A stretch of 15,909 nucleotides of DNA from Acidobacteriota bacterium (GCA_021827255.1 JAKAWO010000029.1:1-15909), one strand, 5' to 3'. Numbered from the stretch's first letter, positions 1-7,393 are shown. Numbers and translations: made by a program. The notes: generated by a model not told the origin, from the sequence alone.

Positions 1-72
1 AGCGCCAGTTTCATCACCGGCGCGTTCATTGCCGTGGACGGCGGCTTCATGGCGCAAGGCATCGGGGAATAG
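1..72 (+). CDS. Short-chain dehydrogenase/reductase, C-terminal fragment
   Basis: Frame 1 is open from the first base to a TAG at 70-72 and encodes 23 residues. They include ITGAFIAVDGG, the C-terminal signature of classical SDR enzymes, in which an ITG...VDGG segment follows the substrate-binding loop and the protein ends about ten residues later. The catalytic Ser-Tyr-Lys and the NAD(P)-binding Gly motif lie outside the window, so substrate and cofactor cannot be judged. The gene runs off the left edge. The following 145 bases hold no gene. A TATATA at 158-163 may be a weak -10 element for the next gene, but no good -35 is visible. Confidence 0.8.
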   Translation, partial: SASFITGAFIAVDGGFMAQGIGE

Positions 73-217
73 CCAGGCCAACCTCTGCTGAAAAGCCCTC
101 GCTGCGCCGCTCAGACAAATTCGAGTGCCCCGCAACCTTTTTCCCGGCGGAGGGGTCTATATAGGTGTAGGATAAGGTTGGGGTGGCCCTCGAAACCTAC
201 CCGCCAGGAGGTGTGCC

Positions 218-2212
218 ATGACCGGCAACATGAAGATCAGAAAATGCGGGGCCGCGCTGCCCGCAGCCGTCTTACTCCTGTCCGGGCTCATGGTCTCGCC
301 GGACTTGAGGGCGCAGAGTTATTCCCACGCTCGCATCGTGCGCCTGAGCTTCGTACAAGGGACGGTGAGCGTCACCCGCCCTGGCGTGGCCGAGTGGTCC
401 ACCGCCCCCGTCAACACGCCCATCCAGGAAGGGTTCAAGGTCGCCACGGCGGCGAACAGCTTTGCTGAAATCGAATTCGAAAATGGTTCGACCGCGCGCC
501 TGGGCGAGCAATCTGAACTGGATTTTACTCAGTTGGCGCTTGCTCCCAGTGGCGGCAAAATCAACCGCATGACGATGGCCGCCGGCTACGCGACGTTCGA
601 TGTGATTCCTGAAACTGGCGATGTCTATACCGTGACCGCTGGCCGCGCGGTGCTCGCTCCCTCCGGCCGCACCATCTTCCGTGTGGACCTTAATTCGTCA
701 GCGCAGCGCATCGAAGTTTTCCGGGGCGTCGTCAACGTCTCCAGCCCCTTCGGTTCCGGGCAGTTGACCAAGAACGACGTCTTGGAAATTGACCCGACCA
801 CGCGCGCCTACGTGGTCACGCACGGCATCACGCAGGATGCCTGGGATCGCTGGGTCGAAAAACGCGATCAGGTTTTGCTCGCCGAGAAGTCTCGCGCCGT
901 GCCTGCGGGCCTCAGCAGTTACTCATCCGCCTATTCGGGCCTTTACGGTTGGAATGACCTCAGCTACTACGGGAATTGGAGCGACATCCCGGGATACGGT
1001 TATGGCTGGAGCCCCTACATGTCCGCCGGCTGGATGCCCTTCTCATTTGGGCAGTGGGCTTGGTATCCGGGATTTGGCTGGACGTGGATTGATTATGACC
1101 CGTGGGGATGGTTGCCGTTCCACTATGGAAACTGGGCTTTCATGTCGGGTTTTGGATGGACTTGGTTTCCGGGCGCGTTTGGTTATTGGTCACCCGCTAA
1201 CGTCACCTGGTTTCAAGGCGACGGTTGGATTGGCTGGAGCCCTGGCGTGGGCGGCACCTCTGCTAACGGGAATTCTCTCATTGCCATTGTGACGAACAGC
1301 TTCCGAAGGGGATGGCCGATCAATCCGGGCAATGTCCTTCGAGAACCGCCCCGTCTTGGCCGTCGCGTGGTCGCTCCGAACGTCGCGCCGACCGTGTCCG
1401 CTTATCTGCCCGGCAGGGTGACCGCCGCGCCCAACTTGCGCACCTTGACCATCACGGGGCGGCCGTCGCCGATGATTCGCGGCAATGAACGTGGGAACGT
1501 GGCTTCCAATCTGCCCTCAACGCGCCTGGCCAGCGGAGCGCACACGTTGGTGATTGGGAGGCGTCCTGGAGCCAGGTTGGGTGTTCCCGCGCCGACCGTT
1601 GTGCTGCCGCGTGTGACTGCATTTGCGGGCACAAAAGTCAGTGGCAGGACCCCAACGGGGATCGTCTTTAATTCCAACACCGGCCAATTCGTGAACAACC
1701 CCAACGCGGCCTCGCCGATGGCGCGCGGTCGCCAGACCGTCACCATGGAACCCGGCGGCCACGTCATCGTTGAGTCTCCTAAAAGGGGGACTGAGATCGC
1801 GCCAAGGGCGGGCATGAACCGAACGCTTTCAACTTCGCCCTCCGTCGCGCCAACGACAAGAAGGCAGGGGTGGTTCACCCGCTTGTTCGGCGGCCGAAGC
1901 GCGCCGAAGAACATTGGGGCGACGAGCAGTGGATCGGGGGCCGGCCGGCAGATGAGACTTGGCCAACCGATGTCCGCGCCGCGTGGTGGCCAAGCGGCTC
2001 CGCGCATGCAGACTCGGCCATCGTTCGGCCATTCAGCCGGCTCGCCTTCGCACGGCGCGTTTGGTGGCGGCGGAATGCATGAGAGCGCGCCCCGAATGAG
2101 CGGTGGCGGGTTCGGCGGTGGTGGCGGCGGACATATGGGCGGTGGCGCGCCTCAAATGGGTGGTGGCGGAGTTCACAGCGCCCCGGCTGCATCCGGCGGC
2201 CGACCACGCTAA
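218..2212 (+). CDS. Exported FecR-domain protein with aromatic repeats (DUF6600-like) and Gly-rich tail
   Basis: A perfect AGGAGG at 206-211 lies 6 nt before this ATG and fixes the start. Residues 1-32 form a signal peptide (KIRK, then a hydrophobic run, then AQS). Residues about 40-200 match a FecR domain: a SFVQGTVSV strand, then EGFKVATAANSFAEIEF, as in envelope FecR proteins not tied to siderophore signalling. Residues 247-342 are extremely rich in Trp, Tyr and Gly and contain two related modules (271-290 and 297-316) sharing GW-PF--G-WA----GFGWTW, the pattern of the DUF6600 family. From about residue 550 the protein becomes basic and Ser/Gly-rich and ends in runs of Gly with Ala-Pro-Arg/Gln-Met repeats (610-664). 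No catalytic motif is seen. A cell-envelope or surface role is inferred. The family occurs in Acidobacteria and relatives, often beside unrelated genes, so the neighbours give no function. Confidence 0.85.
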   Translation: MTGNMKIRKCGAALPAAVLLLSGLMVSPDLRAQSYSHARIVRLSFVQGTVSVTRPGVAEWSTAPVNTPIQEGFKVATAANSFAEIEFENGSTARLGEQSELDFTQLALAPSGGKINRMTMAAGYATFDVIPETGDVYTVTAGRAVLAPSGRTIFRVDLNSSAQRIEVFRGVVNVSSPFGSGQLTKNDVLEIDPTTRAYVVTHGITQDAWDRWVEKRDQVLLAEKSRAVPAGLSSYSSAYSGLYGWNDLSYYGNWSDIPGYGYGWSPYMSAGWMPFSFGQWAWYPGFGWTWIDYDPWGWLPFHYGNWAFMSGFGWTWFPGAFGYWSPANVTWFQGDGWIGWSPGVGGTSANGNSLIAIVTNSFRRGWPINPGNVLREPPRLGRRVVAPNVAPTVSAYLPGRVTAAPNLRTLTITGRPSPMIRGNERGNVASNLPSTRLASGAHTLVIGRRPGARLGVPAPTVVLPRVTAFAGTKVSGRTPTGIVFNSNTGQFVNNPNAASPMARGRQTVTMEPGGHVIVESPKRGTEIAPRAGMNRTLSTSPSVAPTTRRQGWFTRLFGGRSAPKNIGATSSGSGAGRQMRLGQPMSAPRGGQAAPRMQTRPSFGHSAGSPSHGAFGGGGMHESAPRMSGGGFGGGGGGHMGGGAPQMGGGGVHSAPAASGGRPR

Positions 2213-2225
2213 GGGCCGACCACGC
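2198..2225 (+). repeat. 12-bp direct repeat spanning a stop codon
   Basis: GGCCGACCACGC occurs at 2198-2209 and again at 2214-2225, a 16-bp period with the fecR TAA between the copies. The first copy encodes the final Gly-Arg-Pro-Arg. It looks like a small slippage duplication at the gene end. Confidence 0.6.
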
Positions 2226-2326
2226 GAGCTTCCGATGTCCGCCCCACGACAACCGAAATTCGTGCTGACGAACGGCCGTCAGCCGCAGTGGGCTTAGACA
2301 ACGGCGTTCCCCCAACCTCAAAGGAA

Positions 2327-2368
2327 CAGCTTCACACCCCCAAAAGCGTGGAAGCTGGGCTGAAGCCC
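2327..2368. terminator. Candidate bidirectional terminator between convergent genes
   Basis: Two hairpins lie in the 167-bp gap between the convergent fecR and aldolase genes. CAGCTTCAC (2327-2335) pairs with GTGGAAGCTG (2348-2357) with one bulge, and GGGC-TGAA-GCCC follows at 2357-2368. Neither has a clear T-tract on either strand, so the call rests mainly on position. Confidence 0.3.
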
Positions 2369-2379
2369 GACAGGCGACC

Positions 2380-3357
2380 CTACCGAAGTTCGCCGGCGTA
2401 AATCCTCATAACCGTATCGAGGAAGCTCAAGGCTTGGTCACGCGGCCGCTGGAACGAGTTGCGTCCGATGATGGACCCAAAGCCTCCGCCCTCGCGGATG
2501 GCGCGCGCCTCCTCGAAGACGTTCTCGTCGGCGGCTTTCGCTCCGCCCGAAAAGATCACGATGCGGCGCCCATTAAAGGCGCTCTGGACAACCTGCCGGA
2601 CGCGGTCGGCCAGCGCGCTGATGGGCACGCTCGCCGCCGTGTAGGCCTTCTGAGCCTCGGCCTGCTCGACGTGGTCGCTCGGGAGTTTAACCTTAATGAT
2701 GTGCGCCCCAAGTTGCGCGGCGATATGCGCGGCATAGGCCACCACGTCAATGGCGGTCTCGCCCGCCTTGCTCAAGCTCGATCCGCGTGGATATGACCAC
2801 ACCACCACGGCCAGGCCGTTGGCTTTGGCCTCTTCGGCCAGCGCTCGCAATTCTTCATACATCGTCCGAGCCTCCGATGAGCCCGGATAGATCGTGAAGC
2901 CGATGGCGACGCAGCCGAGCCGCAACGCGTCCTTCACGCTGCCCGTCACCGCTGAAAGCGGATCCTTTTCGTCGTGGAGCACGTCGTGGTTGTTGAGCTT
3001 CAATATTAGCGGAATCTCTCCCGCGTGACGCGCCGCCGCGGCCTCCAGGAACCCGAGCGGCGCCGCGTAAGCGTTGCACCCAGCCTCCAAGGCCAGCTCA
3101 AAATGATAGTTCGGATCGTAACCGGCCGGGTTCACGGTGAAGCTCCGCGCCGGACCGTGTTCAAATCCCTGATCCACCGGCAGAATCACCAGCTTGCCGG
3201 TTCCTGCCAGGCGGCCGTGATTCAACAGTCGGGCGAGGTTGGTCTTCGTCCCGGGGTTGTCACTTTCGTACCAATCCAAGATTTCCCGGACGCGCTCGGT
3301 GTTCCGCGCCGACGGGGTGCCGCGAAGTGCTGTCCTAACGGTCTCAACAACGGCCAT
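2380..3357 (-). CDS. fbaB: Fructose-bisphosphate aldolase class I, archaeal/DhnA type
   Basis: The 325-residue protein matches the DhnA/FbaB class I aldolases (DeoC/FbaB aldolase family). These cleave fructose 1,6-bisphosphate to glyceraldehyde 3-phosphate and dihydroxyacetone phosphate through a lysine Schiff base, without metal, in the cytoplasm. Visible family features are LPVDQGFEHGP at 59-69 (Asp62 in the place of the family's conserved active-site Asp), SYPRG at 188-192 (candidate catalytic Tyr189), IIKVK at 220-224 (Schiff-base Lys222 or Lys224), and the phosphate-binding loops FSGGAK at 269-274 and IIGRNSFQRP at 296-305. Length is normal (E. coli FbaB has about 350). An AGGAGG (plus strand 3366-3371) sits 8 nt before the ATG, giving high start confidence. 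It stands alone between oppositely oriented neighbours, so it appears monocistronic. Another DhnA-type aldolase activity cannot be excluded. Confidence 0.9.
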   Translation of the reverse strand: MAVVETVRTALRGTPSARNTERVREILDWYESDNPGTKTNLARLLNHGRLAGTGKLVILPVDQGFEHGPARSFTVNPAGYDPNYHFELALEAGCNAYAAPLGFLEAAAARHAGEIPLILKLNNHDVLHDEKDPLSAVTGSVKDALRLGCVAIGFTIYPGSSEARTMYEELRALAEEAKANGLAVVVWSYPRGSSLSKAGETAIDVVAYAAHIAAQLGAHIIKVKLPSDHVEQAEAQKAYTAASVPISALADRVRQVVQSAFNGRRIVIFSGGAKAADENVFEEARAIREGGGFGSIIGRNSFQRPRDQALSFLDTVMRIYAGELR

Positions 3358-3386
3358 GCGTTTTACCTCCTGTGGAATAGCTTTCT

Positions 3387-3417
3387 ATTGTAGCAGCGTT
3401 CCCGCGCTCTGCGCGGG
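3387..3417 (-). promoter_or_regulatory. Candidate fbaB promoter with overlapping hairpin
   Basis: On the minus strand a good -10 hexamer, TACAAT (plus 3387-3392), lies 30 bp before the start codon. The usual -35 position holds no good hexamer. Instead a perfect inverted repeat, CCCGCGC-TCT-GCGCGGG (3401-3417), fills the space just upstream of the -10. The repeat could be an operator or simply a GC-rich palindrome. Confidence 0.35.
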
Positions 3418-3591
3418 TTGAACCTCTGGAAATTGGCGCAGGACGCCGATGTGTTTTGCGGTCGGGACCTTAATTGCTCCGGATCTGTTTGCTGACAATT
3501 CATCCTCCCGCCCGCTTGATGCGGCGCCGGGCAGGTGACCCATTCGCGCCATCTGCCGGGCAAGCCAGAGCAGGGAGGGGAATAGTGTTTG

Positions 3592-3650
3592 TTGTGCAAC
3601 CGCCGGGCCGCTGTGATATATTTCCGCGCGAGAGGGGGCGCCAACCCCTC
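3592..3650 (+). promoter_or_regulatory. Candidate promoter and leader hairpin for the oxidoreductase gene
   Basis: TTGTGC (3592-3597) and GATATA (3615-3620) are separated by 17 bp, and a TG precedes the -10 (TGTGATATA, extended -10 type). Downstream in the predicted leader, GAGGGG (3632-3637) pairs with CCCCTC (3645-3650) across a 7-nt loop, about 29 nt before the chosen start codon. Confidence 0.35.
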
Positions 3651-3678
3651 CCAGATCCCACGTATGAACGGAGTCTTT

Positions 3679-5142
3679 ATGACGAATGATTGCGAAATTA
3701 CTCGGCGCGACTTTTTGAAATCGGGTGCCAAGGCCGGCGCAACCATGGCAGCACTCGGTGGAATCGGTTTCATGGGAGACCCCCAAAGGGTTCTCGGCGC
3801 CAACGACCGCATTCGGATCGCGGTATGCGGCGTGCATGGACGCGGCTTTGATCACGTACGCCAATTCTCCCGCATTCCCGGCGTCGAGGTTGCGGCTATC
3901 TGCGAGGTGGCGGAGGACATCGCTCACCAGCGCATGGCCGAAATGGAAAGGCTTCAATTGCCCAAGCCGGCGTACTACTTTGACGTTCGCGAGCTGCTCG
4001 AGGACAAAACGATTGACGCCATCAGCGTCGCCACACCGAACCACTGGCACTCGCTGATCGGCGTCTGGGCCTGCCAGGCGGGCAAAGACGTTTACGTTGA
4101 AAAGCCGTGTTCGCACAATTGGTGGGAGGGAAAACAGTTGGTTGAGGCGGCGAAGCGTTATCAACGGATCGTCCAGCACGGCACGCAAAGCCGCTCCAGC
4201 ACGTCCGTGCGCGAGGCGATCCAAAAACTTCACAGCGGGTTGGTCGGTGATGTCTATCTGGCGCGAGGCTTGTGCTACAAATGGCGGCCCTCGATTGGCC
4301 ACATGCCCATTCAACCGGTCCCGCCGCGCGTTCATTATAACCTGTGGCTAGGGCCAGCACCCGTCCAGCCTTTCACCCTCAATCATTTTCTCTACAATTG
4401 GCATTGGTTCTGGGACACTGGAAACGGTGATTTGGGCAATCAAGGCATTCACGAGCTCGACGTGGCTCGCTGGGGCTTGGGGGTTGGTTTTCCGAACAAG
4501 GTCGCGGCCATCGGGGGCAAAGTCATGTTTGATGACGACCAGCAGACCCCCAACGTCCTTAACTGCGCCTTCGAGTTCGACCAGCCGACCGGCCCGCCCA
4601 AGCTCCTGGAATTTGAAGTCCGGGGCTGGATCACCAATCACGAGGCGGGCATCGGCACGGGCGCCTACGGCGGCAAGCCTCGGCCGCTCAATGAAGTGCG
4701 CATCTCCAAGGAGGCGGAGCTGGGTGCTACGCCCGGACATCCGATTCTCGGCCCCATCGGCGGCATGCCAGGGACAGTGGGCAACATTTACTACGGCGCG
4801 AAGGGAATGCTGGGCATCTCCGGCTACAGCAGCTACAAAAGCTGGGTCGGCATCCGGCAGGAGCCCGGACCGCAGGGCCGGGGCGGCAACGAACTCGCCC
4901 ATTTCGAAAACTTTATCCAGTGCGTGCGCAGCCGCAAGGCTGAAGATCTGAACGCGCCCATCGAGGAGGGCCACATTTCGTGCACGCTGCTGCACCTCGC
5001 CAACGCCTCTTACCGTCTGGGACGCTCGTTGCGCTTCAACCCGGACACGCAACACGTGATTGACGACGATGACGCGAATGCCATGATGCGCGAGGCCGCG
5101 CGGGGCTATCGCCGGCCATTTTACATTCCCGAGGAAGTGTAG
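3679..5142 (+). CDS. Gfo/Idh/MocA-family oxidoreductase, Tat-exported
   Basis: NAD(P)-dependent sugar or polyol dehydrogenase-like protein. The start at 3679 is preferred because GGAG at 3670-3673 lies 5 nt upstream; ATG 3664 is in frame but has no ribosome site. The product is 487 aa. Residues 9-14 read RRDFLK followed by a hydrophobic Ala/Gly stretch, a twin-arginine signal, so the enzyme should fold in the cytoplasm, possibly with cofactor bound, and act in the periplasm. The Rossmann motif is IAVCGVHGRG at 47-56. EKP at 141-143 carries the Lys142 typical of the active site. The segment around 245-263 (WDTGNGDLGNQGIH) is characteristic of a large subfamily in Acidobacteria, Planctomycetes and Verrucomicrobia, with His258 as a likely catalytic residue. 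The next gene encodes a Tat-linked isomerase-like partner 138 bp downstream. The substrate is unknown; 3-keto-sugar chemistry is a plausible inference. Confidence 0.88.
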   Translation: MTNDCEITRRDFLKSGAKAGATMAALGGIGFMGDPQRVLGANDRIRIAVCGVHGRGFDHVRQFSRIPGVEVAAICEVAEDIAHQRMAEMERLQLPKPAYYFDVRELLEDKTIDAISVATPNHWHSLIGVWACQAGKDVYVEKPCSHNWWEGKQLVEAAKRYQRIVQHGTQSRSSTSVREAIQKLHSGLVGDVYLARGLCYKWRPSIGHMPIQPVPPRVHYNLWLGPAPVQPFTLNHFLYNWHWFWDTGNGDLGNQGIHELDVARWGLGVGFPNKVAAIGGKVMFDDDQQTPNVLNCAFEFDQPTGPPKLLEFEVRGWITNHEAGIGTGAYGGKPRPLNEVRISKEAELGATPGHPILGPIGGMPGTVGNIYYGAKGMLGISGYSSYKSWVGIRQEPGPQGRGGNELAHFENFIQCVRSRKAEDLNAPIEEGHISCTLLHLANASYRLGRSLRFNPDTQHVIDDDDANAMMREAARGYRRPFYIPEEV

Positions 5143-5280
5143 GGCGCGCAGGTTCCGTGGACCCTCGGCCGGGCGCCTGGGCCTTCGGCGTCGAAATCCA
5201 CCATGCCGAATTCGGAACGTGCCGGGGCGCGCGGTCTTGCGCCCTGGCAGTTTCCGCAATCGCAGACAAGGATAACTGCC

Positions 5281-6138
5281 ATGCCCCTTTCACGCCGTGA
5301 ATTCCTGACGACCCTGAGCTCGGCGCCTCTGGCCGCTCGCGCCTGGGGCAAGTTCGGCAACGTTGAAATTGGCGTTTGCAAGCCGCCCCGAGACCTCGAA
5401 AAGGCGGTGCACTACGGATTCGATTATCTTGAGCCGGAAGCCCTCGCCATCCACAATATGGATGACGCCGCGTTTGCCGCCTTCAAAAAGCAGGTGTTGG
5501 CCTCGCCGATTCGCTGCGAATGCTACAACATCCTCTTTCCGGGAAGGAAAATCAGGGTGGTCGGCGAGCACGTTCAATGGGACCTTCTCGATCCTTATCT
5601 GGAAAAGACCTTCTCGCGTTGCCGCCAGTTGGGCGGCTCGATTGTCGTCTGGGGCAGCTCCGGCTCGCGCAATGTTTCGCCCGGCTACTCGCGGGCCAAA
5701 GCCTGGGCGCAGATTCAGCAATTCCTCAAACGCGCGGGCGCGATCGCCCGCCGCCACGGCCTCATCGTCGCCATTGAGCCGCTCCGCCATCAGGAAAGCA
5801 ACATCATCAACACCGGCGCCGAGGCCATGCGCCTGGTCGAGGAGGTCCATCACCCGAACGTCCGCATGATCATTGACTACTATCACCTGCGCGAAGAGAA
5901 CGAGAGCCCCGAAATCATCTGGACCGCGCGCCGATACATCGTCCATTTCCATTTCGCCAACCCGCACGGCCGCGTCTGGCCCAAAAGCCCCTCCGAGGAC
6001 CCTGAGTACGCGGAGTTCTTCCGCATGGTCAAGAAGATCAATTTCCACGGCGGCATCTCGATTGAAGCTCGCGGCACGTTTGCGGTGGACGGCCGCGCCA
6101 GCCTTGCGTTTTTCCGTGAAGAACTCACGTCCGCCTGA
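5281..6138 (+). CDS. Sugar phosphate isomerase/epimerase-like TIM barrel, putative Tat signal
   Basis: A xylose-isomerase-like TIM barrel (AP-endonuclease family 2 fold) of 285 aa. The ATG at 5281 is chosen because AAGGA at 5268-5272 lies 8 nt upstream; an upstream in-frame ATG at 5203 has no such site. The start gives MPLSRREFLTTL, a short twin-arginine-like leader ending near AARA at residue 21. Acidic and His residues sit where this fold binds a divalent metal: Glu166 (AIEPL), Asp199 (IIDYYHL), His222/His224 (HFHFAN) and Glu262 (SIEARG). It follows the Gfo/Idh/MocA gene in the same orientation, and pairs of this kind often act on the same sugar or inositol, one oxidising and the other isomerising or epimerising. 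The Tat leader is weaker than that of its neighbour, so location is less certain. The substrate cannot be read from sequence. Confidence 0.85.
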   Translation: MPLSRREFLTTLSSAPLAARAWGKFGNVEIGVCKPPRDLEKAVHYGFDYLEPEALAIHNMDDAAFAAFKKQVLASPIRCECYNILFPGRKIRVVGEHVQWDLLDPYLEKTFSRCRQLGGSIVVWGSSGSRNVSPGYSRAKAWAQIQQFLKRAGAIARRHGLIVAIEPLRHQESNIINTGAEAMRLVEEVHHPNVRMIIDYYHLREENESPEIIWTARRYIVHFHFANPHGRVWPKSPSEDPEYAEFFRMVKKINFHGGISIEARGTFAVDGRASLAFFREELTSA

Positions 6139-6156
6139 CCCGCTGTGGCGGGGGTC
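6137..6156 (+). terminator. Candidate terminator hairpin after the isomerase gene
   Basis: GACC-CGC-TGTG-GCG-GGGGTC forms a strong hairpin with a small bulge that begins within the stop codon. No U-tract follows, so intrinsic termination is uncertain. Confidence 0.35.
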
Positions 6157-6323
6157 AATGAGTGGCGGCGTGCGCTCACGAAATAAAGACCCGGAGCCAC
6201 GACACTACCTTACCCGACACCGGCGCTCCTGGTGCCGCGAGGTCTGCCGTTGGGGGTTGCACCTTTGCCCCTTCCCCGAGCAGGGCCAGCCGGAGCACAA
6301 CCCAACAGCACCGGGAGTCTAGC

Positions 6324-6339
6324 AACGAAGATTTTCGTT
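6324..6339 (-). terminator. Candidate hairpin downstream of the basic small-protein gene
   Basis: A perfect 6-bp inverted repeat, AACGAA-GATT-TTCGTT, lies 37 bp beyond the stop of the minus-strand gene that ends at 6376. The remainder of 6157-6375 holds no convincing gene. Confidence 0.3.
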
Positions 6340-6375
6340 CCGCGCAAAACTCTCCGCGAGGCGGCAGCCGAAAAT

Positions 6376-6726
6376 TCAAGGAAGGTGACTTCTCTTGGCA
6401 GGACGCGCGAAATGGCGGTGCTGAGACCGGGTGCGATTCATCTTCAGTCGTCGTGTTTCATGCCTCTGCTCCTTTCGGAGCAGGTCATGCTGCATCTTGA
6501 GATTGTGTTTTAATCGTCGGCGTGAAGCAGCGGTCAATTCATGCTGTGCTAGGACCTTGCGCATGGCCTTCTGTTGGGCTTTTTGGCTTTTCAACTCCTC
6601 TTTGTGGAGCCTTTTGAGGGCCCTCAATTGCTGGTCTGGGTGAGGATCAGCCCGCAAGTTTCTACGAGGCCCTAACAACAAAATCGCCGTGGTGGGGAGA
6701 ATGAAACGCCACACGGTGATTCTCAT
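6376..6726 (-). CDS. Small secreted, very basic coiled-coil-like protein, unknown function
   Basis: I do not recognise this 116-aa protein. Residues 1-26 look like a signal peptide: MRITVWRF, then a hydrophobic TTAILLLG, ending near LRA before DPHPDQQ. The mature part is dense in Lys, Arg, Gln, His and Leu with heptad-like spacing (about 33-97), suggesting one long charged helix or a coiled coil, and it ends in a basic tail. Such a protein could bind nucleic acid, polyanionic surface sugar or envelope components; that is speculation. A GAGAGGA (plus 6738-6744) about 11 nt upstream can serve as ribosome site. It reads in the same direction as the Tad operon but follows a 192-bp gap with no gene, so it is probably a separate unit. 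Its low sequence complexity means a spurious ORF is possible. Confidence 0.55.
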   Translation of the reverse strand: MRITVWRFILPTTAILLLGPRRNLRADPHPDQQLRALKRLHKEELKSQKAQQKAMRKVLAQHELTAASRRRLKHNLKMQHDLLRKEQRHETRRLKMNRTRSQHRHFARPAKRSHLP

Positions 6727-6918
6727 TTTGGTTGGGTCCTCTCTTGATTTCTGCTCTTCGTCATTTCACCCTCACAACCCAATGCGATCGCTGGATTCGG
6801 TTGCATGATGACAAGCAAGAGGCAGGGCCGTCGCGCTCACGGATGGATTGCCTTCGAGCTTTTGGGGATGAGCCGCCAGCACGCACACCGTTAGGCTCCA
6901 ATCCTCAACTCGAGACGG

Positions 6919-7347
6919 TCAGGATGTAGCTGCGCCCATTGTGGCAGCAGGCTTGGGTTTGCCGGGCAAACGTTCGGGCTGAAGGCGTTCAATCACAAGT
7001 TGATCCCCAAGTGCGGTCCCACTTCTAAAAATTGAATGAGATGGCAGCTCGATGACGCTTTGGGCGCGGAAGTTAGGCCCGATCACGGAGAACGGCCGAA
7101 GCATTTCGTGGAGCCCGACCACTCTGAATTCCTTATCGATCAAAACCACGTCAATTGAAAAGAGCATGCCGACGGTGTGAATGGAGTTGCACGGCACAAT
7201 CCACATGCCGCATTCGGGTTCGAGGGATTTCTTGCCGAGCAGGCCAACGAGGCGGCCTAGAACAGAATCGGCGACCTTGACCCGATAAGCCAAAAAGGAT
7301 TCTTTCGTCCGATTGTATATATAGACGCTACTGCACTTCTGCGCCAT
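6919..7347 (-). CDS. DUF192 family protein
   Basis: The 142-aa protein matches DUF192 (COG1430), a small beta-rich domain of unknown biochemical function. Family signatures are the LGRLVGLLGK turn near residue 30, a GMWIVPCNSIHTVGM segment near 47-61, then IDVVLIDKEFRVV and a following PFSV. Unlike many members it shows no N-terminal signal peptide, so it is predicted to be cytoplasmic. An AAAGG (plus 7356-7360) lies 8 nt before the ATG. It follows the 32-codon microprotein gene by 46 nt and appears to be the last gene of the Tad operon. This makes a role linked to pilus assembly or secretion possible, though unproven. The C-terminal 20 residues are Pro/Lys/Ala-rich and look disordered. Confidence 0.85.
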   Translation of the reverse strand: MAQKCSSVYIYNRTKESFLAYRVKVADSVLGRLVGLLGKKSLEPECGMWIVPCNSIHTVGMLFSIDVVLIDKEFRVVGLHEMLRPFSVIGPNFRAQSVIELPSHSIFRSGTALGDQLVIERLQPERLPGKPKPAATMGAATS

Positions 7348-7393
7348 CCGAGGTGCCTTTCCATCCGCCGGGCCTATGATTCTTCACCGTAGC

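Larger units (their letters stand above)
3358..3678. other. Divergent intergenic region between fbaB and the oxidoreductase gene
   Basis: These 321 bases hold no gene. They contain the leader and promoter candidates for both flanking genes (listed separately), a 7-bp GC hairpin at 3401-3417 and a 6-bp hairpin at 3632-3650. An in-frame upstream ATG at 3664 is a possible alternative start for the plus-strand gene. An open frame reaches back to 3589, but its upstream residues look like untranslated leader. Confidence 0.6.

Noticed and set aside
1402..2007. A 201-codon minus-strand frame inside the FecR gene
   Set aside because: Shadow of the basic/Gly-rich coding segment; no start signal or recognisable motif.
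3589..3678. Upstream extension of the Gfo/Idh/MocA protein from the ATG at 3589
   Set aside because: It would place a promoter-like and hairpin-containing leader inside the gene and add 30 residues before the Tat signal; the GGAG before 3679 fits better.
3385..4335. A 316-codon minus-strand open frame opposite the Gfo/Idh/MocA gene, and a 303-codon one at 4348-5259
   Set aside because: Both are antisense shadows of a clearly recognised gene in GC-rich DNA. Their translations resemble no family and have no ribosome site.
6732..6929. A 65-codon plus-strand frame in the gap before the DUF192 gene
   Set aside because: No ribosome site and no protein-like pattern.
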